Below are positions 1 to 6,346 of a stretch of 7,785 nucleotides of DNA, one piece after another. The notes beneath the pieces are model-generated. The model ran no database searches, was not told the origin of the DNA, and saw nothing but the letters and a program-made list of their open reading frames with translations. Made by a program: the position numbers and the translations under genes. This DNA is from Myxococcales bacterium. Lineage in GTDB: Bacteria; Myxococcota_A; UBA9042; PHBI01; JAAZYN01. The stretch lies in contig JAAZYN010000139.1 of the NCBI GenBank assembly GCA_014239625.1, positions 1 to 7,785 of the forward strand, read 5' to 3'. How positions within the stretch are numbered: the stretch's first letter is position 1; each line of letters begins with the position of its first letter.

Positions 1-47
1 CGCTGCGGATCCGCCGGTTGCAGCCGAAGGGCCATGAAACATCCGGG

Positions 48-719
48 TTAAAACGTCACCGCCGCGGTCACCGCGTCGTGGCACCAGCGCGCGACCGAAA
101 AATGGCTCGGACTCCACGCCAACACTTCGAACACGTAGGCGTAACGCTCGCCGATGCTGTACCTGTAACGTAACGTCGTCTTACCGTCCGCTGTGGACAC
201 TCCGCGCGCCGACCACCGATAGCCGGGCCGGTCGTTGTACCTCTTCGGCTCGAACCACAGCACCTTCAGCTCGGCCACCGGCAGCGCCGCCAGCGCAGCC
301 TTGGCGGCGGGCTCCAGCTCGCGATAGAGCACCATCTCTTTTTCACGCTTGGTCATCACCAGCGCGCCGCGGCAACCATCCGGCCCCGCCCAGGCGACCG
401 TAGCGTCCGGATGCACCGCTCGGATCGCGTCGATGTCGGCGAGCTGCCGAAACTGTTCGGGGTCGAACTCGACGGACCACCGCCCTTCCTTGTCCGCGAT
501 GCGGACCTTCTCCGGTTTATGCATGCGAGTAGCCGGGACAACGGCTGGCGCTGCGATAGACGCGCTCTCGCTCACGGTCACTGGGCGGTCTAGAACATGC
601 CTGACTGGGGGTGCCCGGCGCAGGTGTGCCCGCTTGTCGTCGGCATCGCTTTGTCGTGAACAGGACATAACAGCGAGCGCGGCGCCCACGATGAGCGACA
701 CGAGAACGTAGAGCCTCAT
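48..719 (-). CDS. Putative lipoprotein of unknown function
   Basis: This is a 223-residue protein that I do not recognise by family. What is visible is a short n-region (MRLY), a hydrophobic core at residues 4-17 and a lipobox-like V-M-S-C at 17-20. That suggests signal peptidase II cleavage before Cys20, lipidation and anchoring on the periplasmic side of a membrane. Residues 21-75 are charged and proline/alanine-rich and look like a flexible tether. Residues 76-223 look like a compact domain, with aromatic-rich beta-like stretches (RYRYSIGERYAYVFEVLAW at 184-202) and a final amphipathic segment. The shape loosely recalls PsbP/DcrB-like lipoproteins, but I cannot confirm this. Cys116 and Cys213 could form a disulfide. 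The ATG at 719 has no Shine-Dalgarno sequence upstream. It sits 14 nt after the foot of a long predicted RNA stem (734-891). The gene follows ybeY on the same strand after a 443-bp gap, so it probably has separate control. Confidence 0.72.
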   Translation of the reverse strand: MRLYVLVSLIVGAALAVMSCSRQSDADDKRAHLRRAPPVRHVLDRPVTVSESASIAAPAVVPATRMHKPEKVRIADKEGRWSVEFDPEQFRQLADIDAIRAVHPDATVAWAGPDGCRGALVMTKREKEMVLYRELEPAAKAALAALPVAELKVLWFEPKRYNDRPGYRWSARGVSTADGKTTLRYRYSIGERYAYVFEVLAWSPSHFSVARWCHDAVTAAVTF

Positions 720-733
720 ACGGCGAGAGAGTA

Positions 734-891
734 CACGGCCAGACGGATCACCAAAACCATTCGCTTGGAGCCGCGGTGAGCCTCGTCTGCCGATGTTGCA
801 GGGCAGCCCGAGGCAGGGTGGGATCCACGGAAGTAGGTTCGTCAGAGGTTACGGAACCAAACGAACGGTTTTGGCAACCCGTCCAGCCGTG
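734..891 (-). ncRNA. Candidate structured RNA: 38-bp wobble-rich stem with branched loop
   Basis: Arms 852-891 and 734-773 are inverted copies matching at 31 of 40 positions. Read as minus-strand RNA, seven of the nine differences become G-U or U-G wobbles. This gives 35 uninterrupted pairs from 891/734 to 857/768, then two mismatches, then three more pairs. Read as plus-strand RNA, the same seven would be A-C mismatches, so the strand choice is well supported. The 78-nt loop contains a second stem: GCCUCG (814-809) pairs with CGAGGC (785-780), and inside it CUGCC (806-802) pairs with GGCAG (791-787). The element lies in the leader of the lipoprotein gene and downstream of ybeY. No uridine tract follows the stem, so it does not look like an intrinsic terminator. 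It does not resemble RNase P, tmRNA, SRP RNA or 6S RNA as I know them. It could be a leader regulator, an RNase III substrate, an independent sRNA, or the terminal repeats of a small decayed element. Confidence 0.45.
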
Positions 892-902
892 CTGCGTGTG
901 GT

Positions 903-926
903 TCTTGGTCGCTGAGCGATCCAAGA
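903..926 (-). other. Compact hairpin just upstream of the long stem
   Basis: TCTTGG (903-908) and CCAAGA (921-926) form six pairs. A second helix, TCGC (909-912) with GCGA (916-919), stacks on it around a three-base loop, with a single bulged base at 920. On the minus strand it lies 11 nt 5' of the long stem and may be part of the same RNA. It is symmetrical enough to fold on either strand, so it does not itself show direction. Confidence 0.4.
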
Positions 927-1068
927 GCCCTGAACAGGCTGGGCGTATGATGGACGCCCCGAGAGAAGACCCGGCCACCGCCGACCGGTTGAACGAATGT
1001 CTTGACCGAGTCCTCTCTCAAGGTTCTTTCTCGACGGGCACCAGGAAGGCATCTAAGGCCATGAACAT

Positions 1069-1086
1069 ACTCATGACTCATGACTC
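1069..1086. repeat. Short period-7 tandem repeat (ACTCATG)
   Basis: ACTCATG occurs twice in a row, followed by a partial third copy ACTC, inside the gap after ybeY. It may be a paired protein-binding site or chance slippage. Nothing next to it decides which. Confidence 0.3.
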
Positions 1087-1120
1087 CACGGTGGTGCGTT
1101 CTCGTCACGCTAAGTCATAC

Positions 1121-1151
1121 GCGCCCGCACCATTTTTGGTCTGCGGAGCGC
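1121..1151 (-). terminator. Terminator-like hairpin after ybeY, no U-tract
   Basis: The sequence starts 12 nt past the ybeY stop codon. On the minus strand TCCGCA pairs with TGCGGG (one wobble), extended by GCG/GCG across a bulged C. Within the loop, CCA pairs with TGG around AAAA. It sits where an operon terminator or 3'-end stabilising hairpin would be expected. No run of uridines follows, so it is not a classical intrinsic terminator. It could be a 3' protective structure or a pause site combined with Rho. Confidence 0.4.
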
Positions 1152-1162
1152 CGAGAAAACAT

Positions 1163-1639
1163 CTAAAAACTGAGACCGGATGGTCGCGTAAGCCCGAAAA
1201 TAGCCATCAAGCGAGTCTCCTCGGAGGCCATCGCCGCGGCCTGTTCGACCTCCGCGTGGTCATGACCTACCAAGTGACACAGCCCGTGAGCGAACAGGAA
1301 CGTCAACTCGCTCTCCAGGTCCCATCCGTGTTCGTTGGCCTGCCGGCCCGCAGTCTCAGTGCTGATCACGACGTCCCCGAGGGGCAGCGAGAGCCCCTCG
1401 GGCGCCATGATCTGGGGGCTGTCAGCCTCATCCAGGGCGAAGCTCAGAACGTCGGTAGGCTTGTCTTGGTGTCGCCACTGCGCGTTCAGCTGACGGATCC
1501 TGCGGTCATCGCACAGCAGCACCGACACTGGACGCTGTCCCAACAGGCCCACCATCGCGTCGCAGCGCGCCCCGAAGCGCTCGCGCTCGTCGTCGCCCAG
1601 CAGGCCGTCGGGCTCACACGCAACGTCGGTGAAGCTCAT
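1163..1639 (-). CDS. ybeY: Endoribonuclease YbeY (16S rRNA maturation)
   Basis: YbeY is a zinc-dependent single-strand endoribonuclease. It acts in 16S rRNA 3'-end processing, ribosome quality control and, in several bacteria, sRNA regulation in the cytoplasm. The 158-residue product is of normal length. The diagnostic metal site is intact: HGLCHLVGHDH at residues 118-128, with His118, His122 and His128 as the three expected zinc ligands. The family segments TDVLSF (62-67) and LGDVVIS (87-93) are also present. A longer open frame reaches 1774, but the extra 45 residues are arginine-rich, lie antiphase within phoH and look non-coding. The ATG at 1639 overlaps the phoH TGA as ATGA, so I choose that start. 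Its own ribosome site is poor (GAGG too close), which suggests translation coupled to phoH. It is the last gene of the four-gene unit. Confidence 0.96.
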   Translation of the reverse strand: MSFTDVACEPDGLLGDDERERFGARCDAMVGLLGQRPVSVLLCDDRRIRQLNAQWRHQDKPTDVLSFALDEADSPQIMAPEGLSLPLGDVVISTETAGRQANEHGWDLESELTFLFAHGLCHLVGHDHAEVEQAAAMASEETRLMAIFGLTRPSGLSF

Positions 1640-2649
1640 GCCTCGACCGCGGCCTTGCCCTGAGCGCCGGCGCGTGGGGATGGCGCTGCTCGGCGCTTGT
1701 CGTCTCGATCGTAAGCGTTGATGATCCGGCTTACGAGCTCGTGCCGCACGACATCCTCCGATGTGAAGTGACAAAGCGAGATCCCATCGACACCGCGCAG
1801 CACCCGCTGTGCATGCACCAAGCCGCTGCGGTGAGGCTTGTCCAGATCCGTCTGGGTCACATCTCCCGTGACCACCGCCTTCGAGTTGAACCCGAGTCGG
1901 GTGAGGAACATGCGCATCTGCTCGCGAGTCGTGTTCTGCGCCTCGTCCAAGACGACGAACGCGTCGTTGAGGGTTCGCCCGCGCATAAACGCAAGCGGCG
2001 CGACCTCGATGGCGTTATCCGCCATCAGTCGCTGCACCCTCCCCAACTCCAACATGTCGTAGAGGGCGTCATACAGCGGTCGCAGGTAGGGGTTCACCTT
2101 CTCCGCCATGTCGCCTGGCAGGAAGCCCAAGCGCTCGCCCGCCTCCACTGCCGGCCGCGTCAGGATGATTCGCTTGACCTCTTTGCCGACCAACGCAGCG
2201 ACGGCCATCGCCATCGCAAGGTACGTCTTCCCAGTCCCCGCCGGGCCAATGCCGAAGGTGAGGTCGTGACGTCGGATGGCATCGATGTAGAACTTCTGAC
2301 TCAGGTTCTTGGGGGAGATCTGGCGACGCCCACTGGTCACGAACACCGTGTCGAGAAACACGCCGGCCAGGGTCTGGCCCTTTCCGGCGGCCACGACCCG
2401 AATCCCGCGTTGAATATCAGGGGGGTACAGGGGAAACCCCCGGACCACCAGATCGTAGAACTGGGTCAGCACGTCGGCCGCGACCCCGGCGTCATGCGGA
2501 GCCCCTCTCACGCGGAGCGTGTTGCCTCGCGCGGTGATCTCCACCGACAACGTCTGCGCGATACGCTGAAGATGCTGATCATTGGCGCCACACAGAGCGA
2601 TGAAGGCGTCTTGGTGGTCAAAGGTCAGGGTGGTTTCGAGATCGCTCAC
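1636..2649 (-). CDS. ybeZ: PhoH family ATPase (YbeZ/PhoL type)
   Basis: This is a 337-residue cytoplasmic P-loop ATPase of the PhoH family, the usual genetic partner of YbeY and linked to RNA metabolism; its exact substrate is not settled. Visible motifs are Walker A GPAGTGKT (135-142), the family segment LTRPAVEAGERLGFLPGD (163-180), Walker B FVVLDEAQNTT (231-241), and the sensor-like TGDVTQTDL (261-269). The N-terminal ~75 residues match the small RNA-binding-like domain common in this type, and the alanine/arginine-rich tail after 315 is likely disordered. The start is GTG at 2649, overlapping the TGA of the upstream gene as GTGA. GGGAG at 2654-2658 (minus sense) lies 4 nt away and serves as a close ribosome site. 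In many bacteria phoH is followed directly by ybeY, as here. The upstream neighbour, an MCE-domain protein, is not one I recall for this pair. Confidence 0.95.
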   Translation of the reverse strand: MSDLETTLTFDHQDAFIALCGANDQHLQRIAQTLSVEITARGNTLRVRGAPHDAGVAADVLTQFYDLVVRGFPLYPPDIQRGIRVVAAGKGQTLAGVFLDTVFVTSGRRQISPKNLSQKFYIDAIRRHDLTFGIGPAGTGKTYLAMAMAVAALVGKEVKRIILTRPAVEAGERLGFLPGDMAEKVNPYLRPLYDALYDMLELGRVQRLMADNAIEVAPLAFMRGRTLNDAFVVLDEAQNTTREQMRMFLTRLGFNSKAVVTGDVTQTDLDKPHRSGLVHAQRVLRGVDGISLCHFTSEDVVRHELVSRIINAYDRDDKRRAAPSPRAGAQGKAAVEA

Positions 2650-4184
2650 TTGGCTCCCGGCTGGTCGAGGACCGAGCCGCGCCTGCGGTCGACGATGACG
2701 CCACGCACCGGCCCCCCATCGCCGAGCTTCTTACCCGTCACGCCGGGCGCCAGGCTGATGTGAGTGACTCCCGGCGCGCCCTGCTTGGGTGTCACGGCGG
2801 CGCCATCCCTCCACCCTCCCGTCTTGGGCTCGAAGACGCCTTCGTACACTATGGCCTGGCGGTCGAACAGCATGGTGACTCGGGCTCTGTCGGGCATGTC
2901 GGTGTCCAACTGGATACTCTCGATGTGACCGACCCGGTTGCCGCTGAGCATGATCGGCGAGCTCTTCGCGAGCCCCGTGACGTCATTGAAGACACCGTAC
3001 ACCCCATAGGACTTCAATTCATCGACACCTTCAACCGGAGGACCGCCGCGCTCGCCGGAGGGAGCCGGCGGTGCGTCGCTGTCGCCACGCGCCGACAGGG
3101 CGTAGCCATCAGCCCGCCGGACGTAACGCAGCGCGCCCATGGACGCCTCCGTAGCGCCTGCGAGCAGCCTCGCGTTGACTAGATCTGCCAAGGTCTCCGG
3201 GTACTCCTGCTTTTGCACATGGTAGATCTCCAACGCCACCCTGACCTGCGCCAGATGCGCAGCCTGCACCTGGCTCAAGATCGACGCTGAGCCGGCGGTG
3301 CGATCCAGCGCCAACACCTCGGGGTTGGCCGCCAGCCACTGCCCGCCGAAGCCGATGAGCACCAGGATCAACGCGGAGGTGACCCACGTGACCAGCCTGG
3401 TCAGCGCTGAGCGCTTCGGAGGGCGCTCGCCGGGCCCCTCATGCGTCACGATCTCGAGCAGAAAACCGTCCAGAAGCTCTCGTATGCCACGATACGTTTC
3501 GTGCATTCCAAGGCCGGTGGCGCGCGCGATCTGCTCCACCGTCTTCTTACCGTTGATGTGGAAGAAGACAACGCGGGCGCTTCCGCTCAACTCGGGCAGC
3601 GGCTCCTCGTCCTCCGGGTTGGGGTCCACATAGCCCAGCAACTCGGCCAATACCGAAGACTCCTTCGTGTAGACCGCCCGCTGCGATCCGACTCGCCGAC
3701 GCAGCTCGGGCCACTCGCCCCCCCTGCGCTCAGCCTCCTTGAGCACGTAGCTGATGGGAAGCTGAGTCACGAAATCCGAGATCTGTGGCCGCTCCTCTTT
3801 GAACTCGATCTCGAGCGCATCACGCGAGAACAGAGGAAACAACAGGTCGGTCAAGTGGAGGTCCGCGTAGCGCTTGGCGAGGTCCTCGGAGCACAGATTT
3901 TTGCTCACCAGGTACTCGTCGAGGGGCACTTGCAGCAGCGCGCTCTTGGCGCGGGCATTCGCCACGTCGTTCATACTGACCCGGCCACTCTCCACCAGGT
4001 AGTCGGCCACCAGATACTGCCGCTCGTCCTGTTTGAGCTCGACCAGGACGACCCCGCCTTTGCGCAGGTGGATTCGAGTCACGACGCTGCCCGATGTGAC
4101 CTCCAGCACGCCCGTCCGCTGATTGTCGAGCATCGCGGCGAGGACCCGTTTGAGGGTCCAGGTCTCCAGCTGCTGGTCGGGCAC
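2646..4184 (-). CDS. DUF4388 / transmembrane / pseudopilin-like / MCE-domain composite protein
   Basis: This is a 512-residue protein built from parts not usually joined. Residues ~8-125 resemble DUF4388 (PatA-type N-terminal domain, e.g. QRTGVLEV at 22-29 and a following RKGGVVLVEL strand), found mostly in myxobacterial regulators and gliding or signalling proteins. Residues ~205-245 look like a winged-helix end piece (KKTVEQIARATGLGM). Basic residues precede one membrane helix at 263-284, predicting a cytoplasmic N-terminus. Residues 303-365 carry a pseudopilin-like pattern (ALEIYHVQKQEYPETLADLV). Residues 391-499 read as an MCE/MlaD domain: YGVFNDVTGLAKSSPI, then GNRVGHIESI, ending HISLAPG and LGDGGPV. 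MCE domains bind or channel lipids between membranes, so I infer a periplasmic lipid-handling role under cytoplasmic control. The GTG at 4184 overlaps the preceding TAG by one base, with GGGAGGG 8 nt upstream. The open frame extends to 4646, but that part is a shadow of the neighbour. Confidence 0.85.
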   Translation of the reverse strand: MPDQQLETWTLKRVLAAMLDNQRTGVLEVTSGSVVTRIHLRKGGVVLVELKQDERQYLVADYLVESGRVSMNDVANARAKSALLQVPLDEYLVSKNLCSEDLAKRYADLHLTDLLFPLFSRDALEIEFKEERPQISDFVTQLPISYVLKEAERRGGEWPELRRRVGSQRAVYTKESSVLAELLGYVDPNPEDEEPLPELSGSARVVFFHINGKKTVEQIARATGLGMHETYRGIRELLDGFLLEIVTHEGPGERPPKRSALTRLVTWVTSALILVLIGFGGQWLAANPEVLALDRTAGSASILSQVQAAHLAQVRVALEIYHVQKQEYPETLADLVNARLLAGATEASMGALRYVRRADGYALSARGDSDAPPAPSGERGGPPVEGVDELKSYGVYGVFNDVTGLAKSSPIMLSGNRVGHIESIQLDTDMPDRARVTMLFDRQAIVYEGVFEPKTGGWRDGAAVTPKQGAPGVTHISLAPGVTGKKLGDGGPVRGVIVDRRRGSVLDQPGAK

Positions 4185-6226
4185 TAGGAGATCCCTCCCG
4201 GGCCGTTTCTCTTCTTGGCGAAGGCGGGGCGGGCCCGGGTCGCGTGCGCGTCGAAGAGGGCGATCAGGTAGGCGATGAACGCCACCGTCCCGAAGAAAAA
4301 CATGCGCCCCGATCCGACCGCTGCGGGCTGCCGGGGATCCAGGATGAGCTGGTGCAAGCCCAGCCCGACGAAGAGGCTGGCGAACACCAGCGTCATGAAC
4401 ACCACACCCCGGACCGGTGCGCCGCGCAGCAGCTGCCCGAAGCCCGGGAGGAACCAGGTGACGAGCCGCTGGTTCCGCGACCGTTTGATAGCGCCTTGCT
4501 GGATGGTCTGGTCGCGGGTCCAGGTCTCCTTGGCGTCCGAGATCCCGCGGTGGACGTCGGCCTGGACGCACGCGCTGCAGACCGAGGCGCCACGGTGGGC
4601 GTCCACCCGGGTCCCCGGATCCGCCACCCCGAAGCAGACCGCGCAATGACGGCTCACCCGCACCAGCCGCCCCGCGAGCAACAGCAGAAACACCAACACC
4701 GCCGCTCCAGCCGCGGTTGCTCCGACCAGCTGAGGGCCCATTCGCCCCGTCAGCGCTTCGGCAAACGGGAGCAGCAGACTGTCTGCGGGCGCGTCCTCGG
4801 CCATCACGGCGTCGCGCAGCTCAGCGGCTGACCAGCGCGGCTCCATCAGATGACGGTTGCCCAGGTTCGCCATCTGGCACCGCGCCAAATTGTTGTTGCG
4901 CGCGACGTCGGCAGAGAAGCGCGCGACCTCCGCACCATCGAGCGCCGCCGCCTTCGACGCGTGATGGTCCGCCTGGGCGTCGAGTGACAGCTGCCTCAGC
5001 AGCACCATCGCGTTGTAGTGAGCGGCCACAGACGTGTCGTCGAGTGTGGCCGCCTCTCTGAATCGATCGATCGCCTTGCTCAGCCGCGCGTCGAACGTGT
5101 CCTGGGCGCCAGGCTCTTCTCGCAAGACACTGTCGCATCCGGTCAGCGCCTCCAGGTACTGGATGGTGCCCAGCAGGATCTGCGACTCGGCTCGGTTCTG
5201 TACTTTCAACGCCGCTTGGAGACGCTTGTTCACCTTCGAAAACGACCCGCCGTCGGCCGCCTGAGACCGCTTGTCCTGAAGCGCCAGGGTATAATGCGCG
5301 GCGAAGCGCACGGTGCTCGTGCGCGCGGCCTCCTCCAGGCGGCGCCTGTCCGCCGCCGAGCACATGCTCCGACTGCAGCGCTCCAGCGCAGCCTGAGGCG
5401 TACCCGCATACCGCACGGCCCTCACGCTGTAAGATGTCAAGTAGGGGACCGCCGCCAAGGCCGCCAACAACACGATCGTGACGACGCGCTCCAGCGCCTG
5501 CTGGTAGAGCGCCGCGCCAAGGAGCCATAGGATCACCGCGCTGAGCAGACCCAGACCCAGGAGAAACGGGGCCACGAGGATCGTGAAGAGCAACACGGTC
5601 CCATGCAGGCGCGTCACCCCCGCGGGGAGCATGCGGGTGACGTCGTGAGCCCAGGGCGCTCGGTAGCGTACGACCATCGCCAAGGCGAAGGCCAACAGGA
5701 GCAGGATGAGGATATGCAGCAGCGCGCTGGCCGTGTTTCCCATCAGGGCGAAGGTCGCACCCAGATCGTCGGGGAGCGTCTCGAGCGCACCTCGCATGGC
5801 CTTGAGCTGATCGCTCACCCCGAAGGGGGCAGCGGAGAACAACAACGACGCCTCTTCGAAACGCGCGGCGGCCATATCCGGAGAGAGGCTGCCCGACGCC
5901 GCTGCCAGCTTTACCGCCGCCGCGGCGTTATCCTCCCCGAGGGCCTCCTGGGCGGCTTGCAGCAGCGCCGCCGACAGCTCGTAGGCGTTGGGCAGGCCAA
6001 GATCGGTGCGGACACCGACGAGATATCGGGTCTGCCCAACCGCCTCCTCCCAGGCGTGGTTGTCGAGCGCGTGGCGAGCCTCGGACCAAGCGGCCTTCAG
6101 CCGCTGGTACTGAGTCATGTCCAGCAACGCCTCAGCGCTCGCGCTGGGCCCGCTCAAGGCCACCAGCAGGAGGGCGAAGAGAAAGCGTCGCGGGGTTGGA
6201 GAGAAAGCCCTCCCCGGCCTCAACAC
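4184..6226 (-). CDS. Multi-pass membrane protein with helical repeats, zinc-ribbon motif and PGFGQ C-terminal module
   Basis: I do not recognise a named family. From the GTG at 6226 the product is ~680 residues. Residues 1-31 form a typical signal peptide (basic RR, core LFALLLVAL, cleavage near SASA). Residues 40-160 are alanine-rich, TPR-like helices, probably periplasmic. Three membrane helices follow at about 165-185, 209-237 and 248-264. Residues ~277-442 are a second TPR-like helical block (RFREAATLDDTSVAAHYNA). A helix at 501-519 leads to a zinc-ribbon-like pair, CAVC (528-531) and CSAC (550-553). Two last helices (~607-627, 642-659) follow a PGFGQLLRGAPVRG motif of the kind seen in small TM2-like membrane modules. 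The longer ATG start at 6370 would place 48 basic residues before the signal peptide and leave 22 bp to the divergent gene. GGGAGG at 6231-6236 favours GTG 6226 (or TTG 6223). It is the first gene of the four-gene unit. A scaffold role is inference. Confidence 0.78.
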   Translation of the reverse strand: MLRPGRAFSPTPRRFLFALLLVALSGPSASAEALLDMTQYQRLKAAWSEARHALDNHAWEEAVGQTRYLVGVRTDLGLPNAYELSAALLQAAQEALGEDNAAAAVKLAAASGSLSPDMAAARFEEASLLFSAAPFGVSDQLKAMRGALETLPDDLGATFALMGNTASALLHILILLLLAFALAMVVRYRAPWAHDVTRMLPAGVTRLHGTVLLFTILVAPFLLGLGLLSAVILWLLGAALYQQALERVVTIVLLAALAAVPYLTSYSVRAVRYAGTPQAALERCSRSMCSAADRRRLEEAARTSTVRFAAHYTLALQDKRSQAADGGSFSKVNKRLQAALKVQNRAESQILLGTIQYLEALTGCDSVLREEPGAQDTFDARLSKAIDRFREAATLDDTSVAAHYNAMVLLRQLSLDAQADHHASKAAALDGAEVARFSADVARNNNLARCQMANLGNRHLMEPRWSAAELRDAVMAEDAPADSLLLPFAEALTGRMGPQLVGATAAGAAVLVFLLLLAGRLVRVSRHCAVCFGVADPGTRVDAHRGASVCSACVQADVHRGISDAKETWTRDQTIQQGAIKRSRNQRLVTWFLPGFGQLLRGAPVRGVVFMTLVFASLFVGLGLHQLILDPRQPAAVGSGRMFFFGTVAFIAYLIALFDAHATRARPAFAKKRNGPGGIS
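4193..4199 (-). promoter_or_regulatory. Strong ribosome binding site deciding the GTG start at 4184
   Basis: GGGAGGG on the minus strand ends 8 nt before GTG (4184-4182). It lies inside the last codons of the upstream membrane-protein gene, whose TAG shares one base with the GTG. This supports the 512-residue start over upstream start codons in the same open frame. Confidence 0.6.
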
Positions 6227-6230
6227 CCTG

Positions 6231-6236
6231 CCTCCC
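6231..6236 (-). promoter_or_regulatory. Ribosome binding site supporting the start at 6226/6223
   Basis: GGGAGG on the minus strand lies 4 nt before GTG (6226) and 7 nt before TTG (6223). No comparable site precedes the ATG at 6370 or the ATG at 6265. The resulting N-terminus is an ordinary-length signal peptide. Confidence 0.5.
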
Positions 6237-6272
6237 AGGTTGACGGTCGCTCCGGTACCGAACATCGACTCG

Positions 6273-6301
6273 AAGGTAACCCGGCACCGAGCGGCTTGCA
6301 A
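6273..6301 (-). promoter_or_regulatory. Weak sigma-70-like promoter candidate for the four-gene unit
   Basis: On the minus strand TTGCAA (6301-6296) is followed by a 17-bp spacer and TACCTT (6278-6273). The -10 match is poor (3 of 6). The position, about 40 nt upstream of the preferred GTG start, is what makes it worth listing. It would be intragenic if the ATG at 6370 were used. Confidence 0.2.
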
Positions 6302-6317
6302 CGCACGCGCCCGCCAC

Positions 6318-6346
6318 TTGACCCGCTCGGTTTCCGCCTTCATCGT
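6318..6346 (+). promoter_or_regulatory. Weak sigma-70-like promoter candidate for the DUF1343 gene
   Basis: TTGACC (6318-6323), a 17-bp spacer and CATCGT (6341-6346) point toward the plus-strand gene 47 bp on. The -35 box is good and the -10 box poor. It lies back to back with the minus-strand candidate, as expected for a divergent control region, but GC-rich sequence gives such matches by chance. Confidence 0.2.

Larger units (their letters stand above)
720..1162. other. 443-bp gap between ybeY and the lipoprotein gene
   Basis: I see no convincing protein gene here. Open frames exist on both strands, but they lack ribosome sites, recognisable motifs or family resemblance, and the plus-strand one runs on antisense through ybeY. 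Composition is visibly less GC-rich than the flanking genes, especially at 1060-1165. The stretch holds, from the ybeY side, a terminator-like hairpin (1121-1151), a period-7 repeat (1069-1086), a compact hairpin (903-926) and the long inverted repeat described separately (734-891). I saw no clear sigma-70-type promoter on the minus strand. Confidence 0.6.

Noticed and set aside
2..37. Possible tail of a plus-strand gene (frame ending in TGA at 35-37) converging on the lipoprotein gene
   Set aside because: Only 11 codons are visible, with no motif, which is too little to support a gene.
734..891. Retron msr-msd locus, because of long inverted repeats around a structured core in a probable myxobacterial relative
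   Set aside because: No reverse transcriptase lies within the window on either side, and the 78-nt interior is too short for both msr and msd. The downstream gene is a lipoprotein.
734..891. Small transposable element (MITE) with 40-bp terminal repeats
   Set aside because: I see no flanking target-site duplication and no second copy in the window, and the one-sided wobble pattern fits RNA better. It is not excluded without a genome-wide search.
842..1108. Short minus-strand open frames (88 and 67 residues) in the gap after ybeY
   Set aside because: They overlap each other in different frames, have no ribosome site or recognisable motif, and cover the predicted RNA stem.
776..1663. 295-residue plus-strand open frame
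   Set aside because: Its second half is the antisense of ybeY, which is certain. The first half crosses the structured gap, has no ribosome site and shows no family motif.
1741..2763. 340-residue plus-strand open frame
   Set aside because: It is antisense to phoH, whose Walker motifs fix the coding strand. The translation is rich in His, Arg and Gln, as expected for GC-rich antisense.
4187..4646. N-terminal extension of the DUF4388-MCE protein up to an ATG at 4646
   Set aside because: The extra 154 residues are Arg/Pro/Gly-rich and antiphase to the zinc-ribbon and membrane-helix coding part of the neighbouring gene. A strong ribosome site marks GTG 4184 instead.
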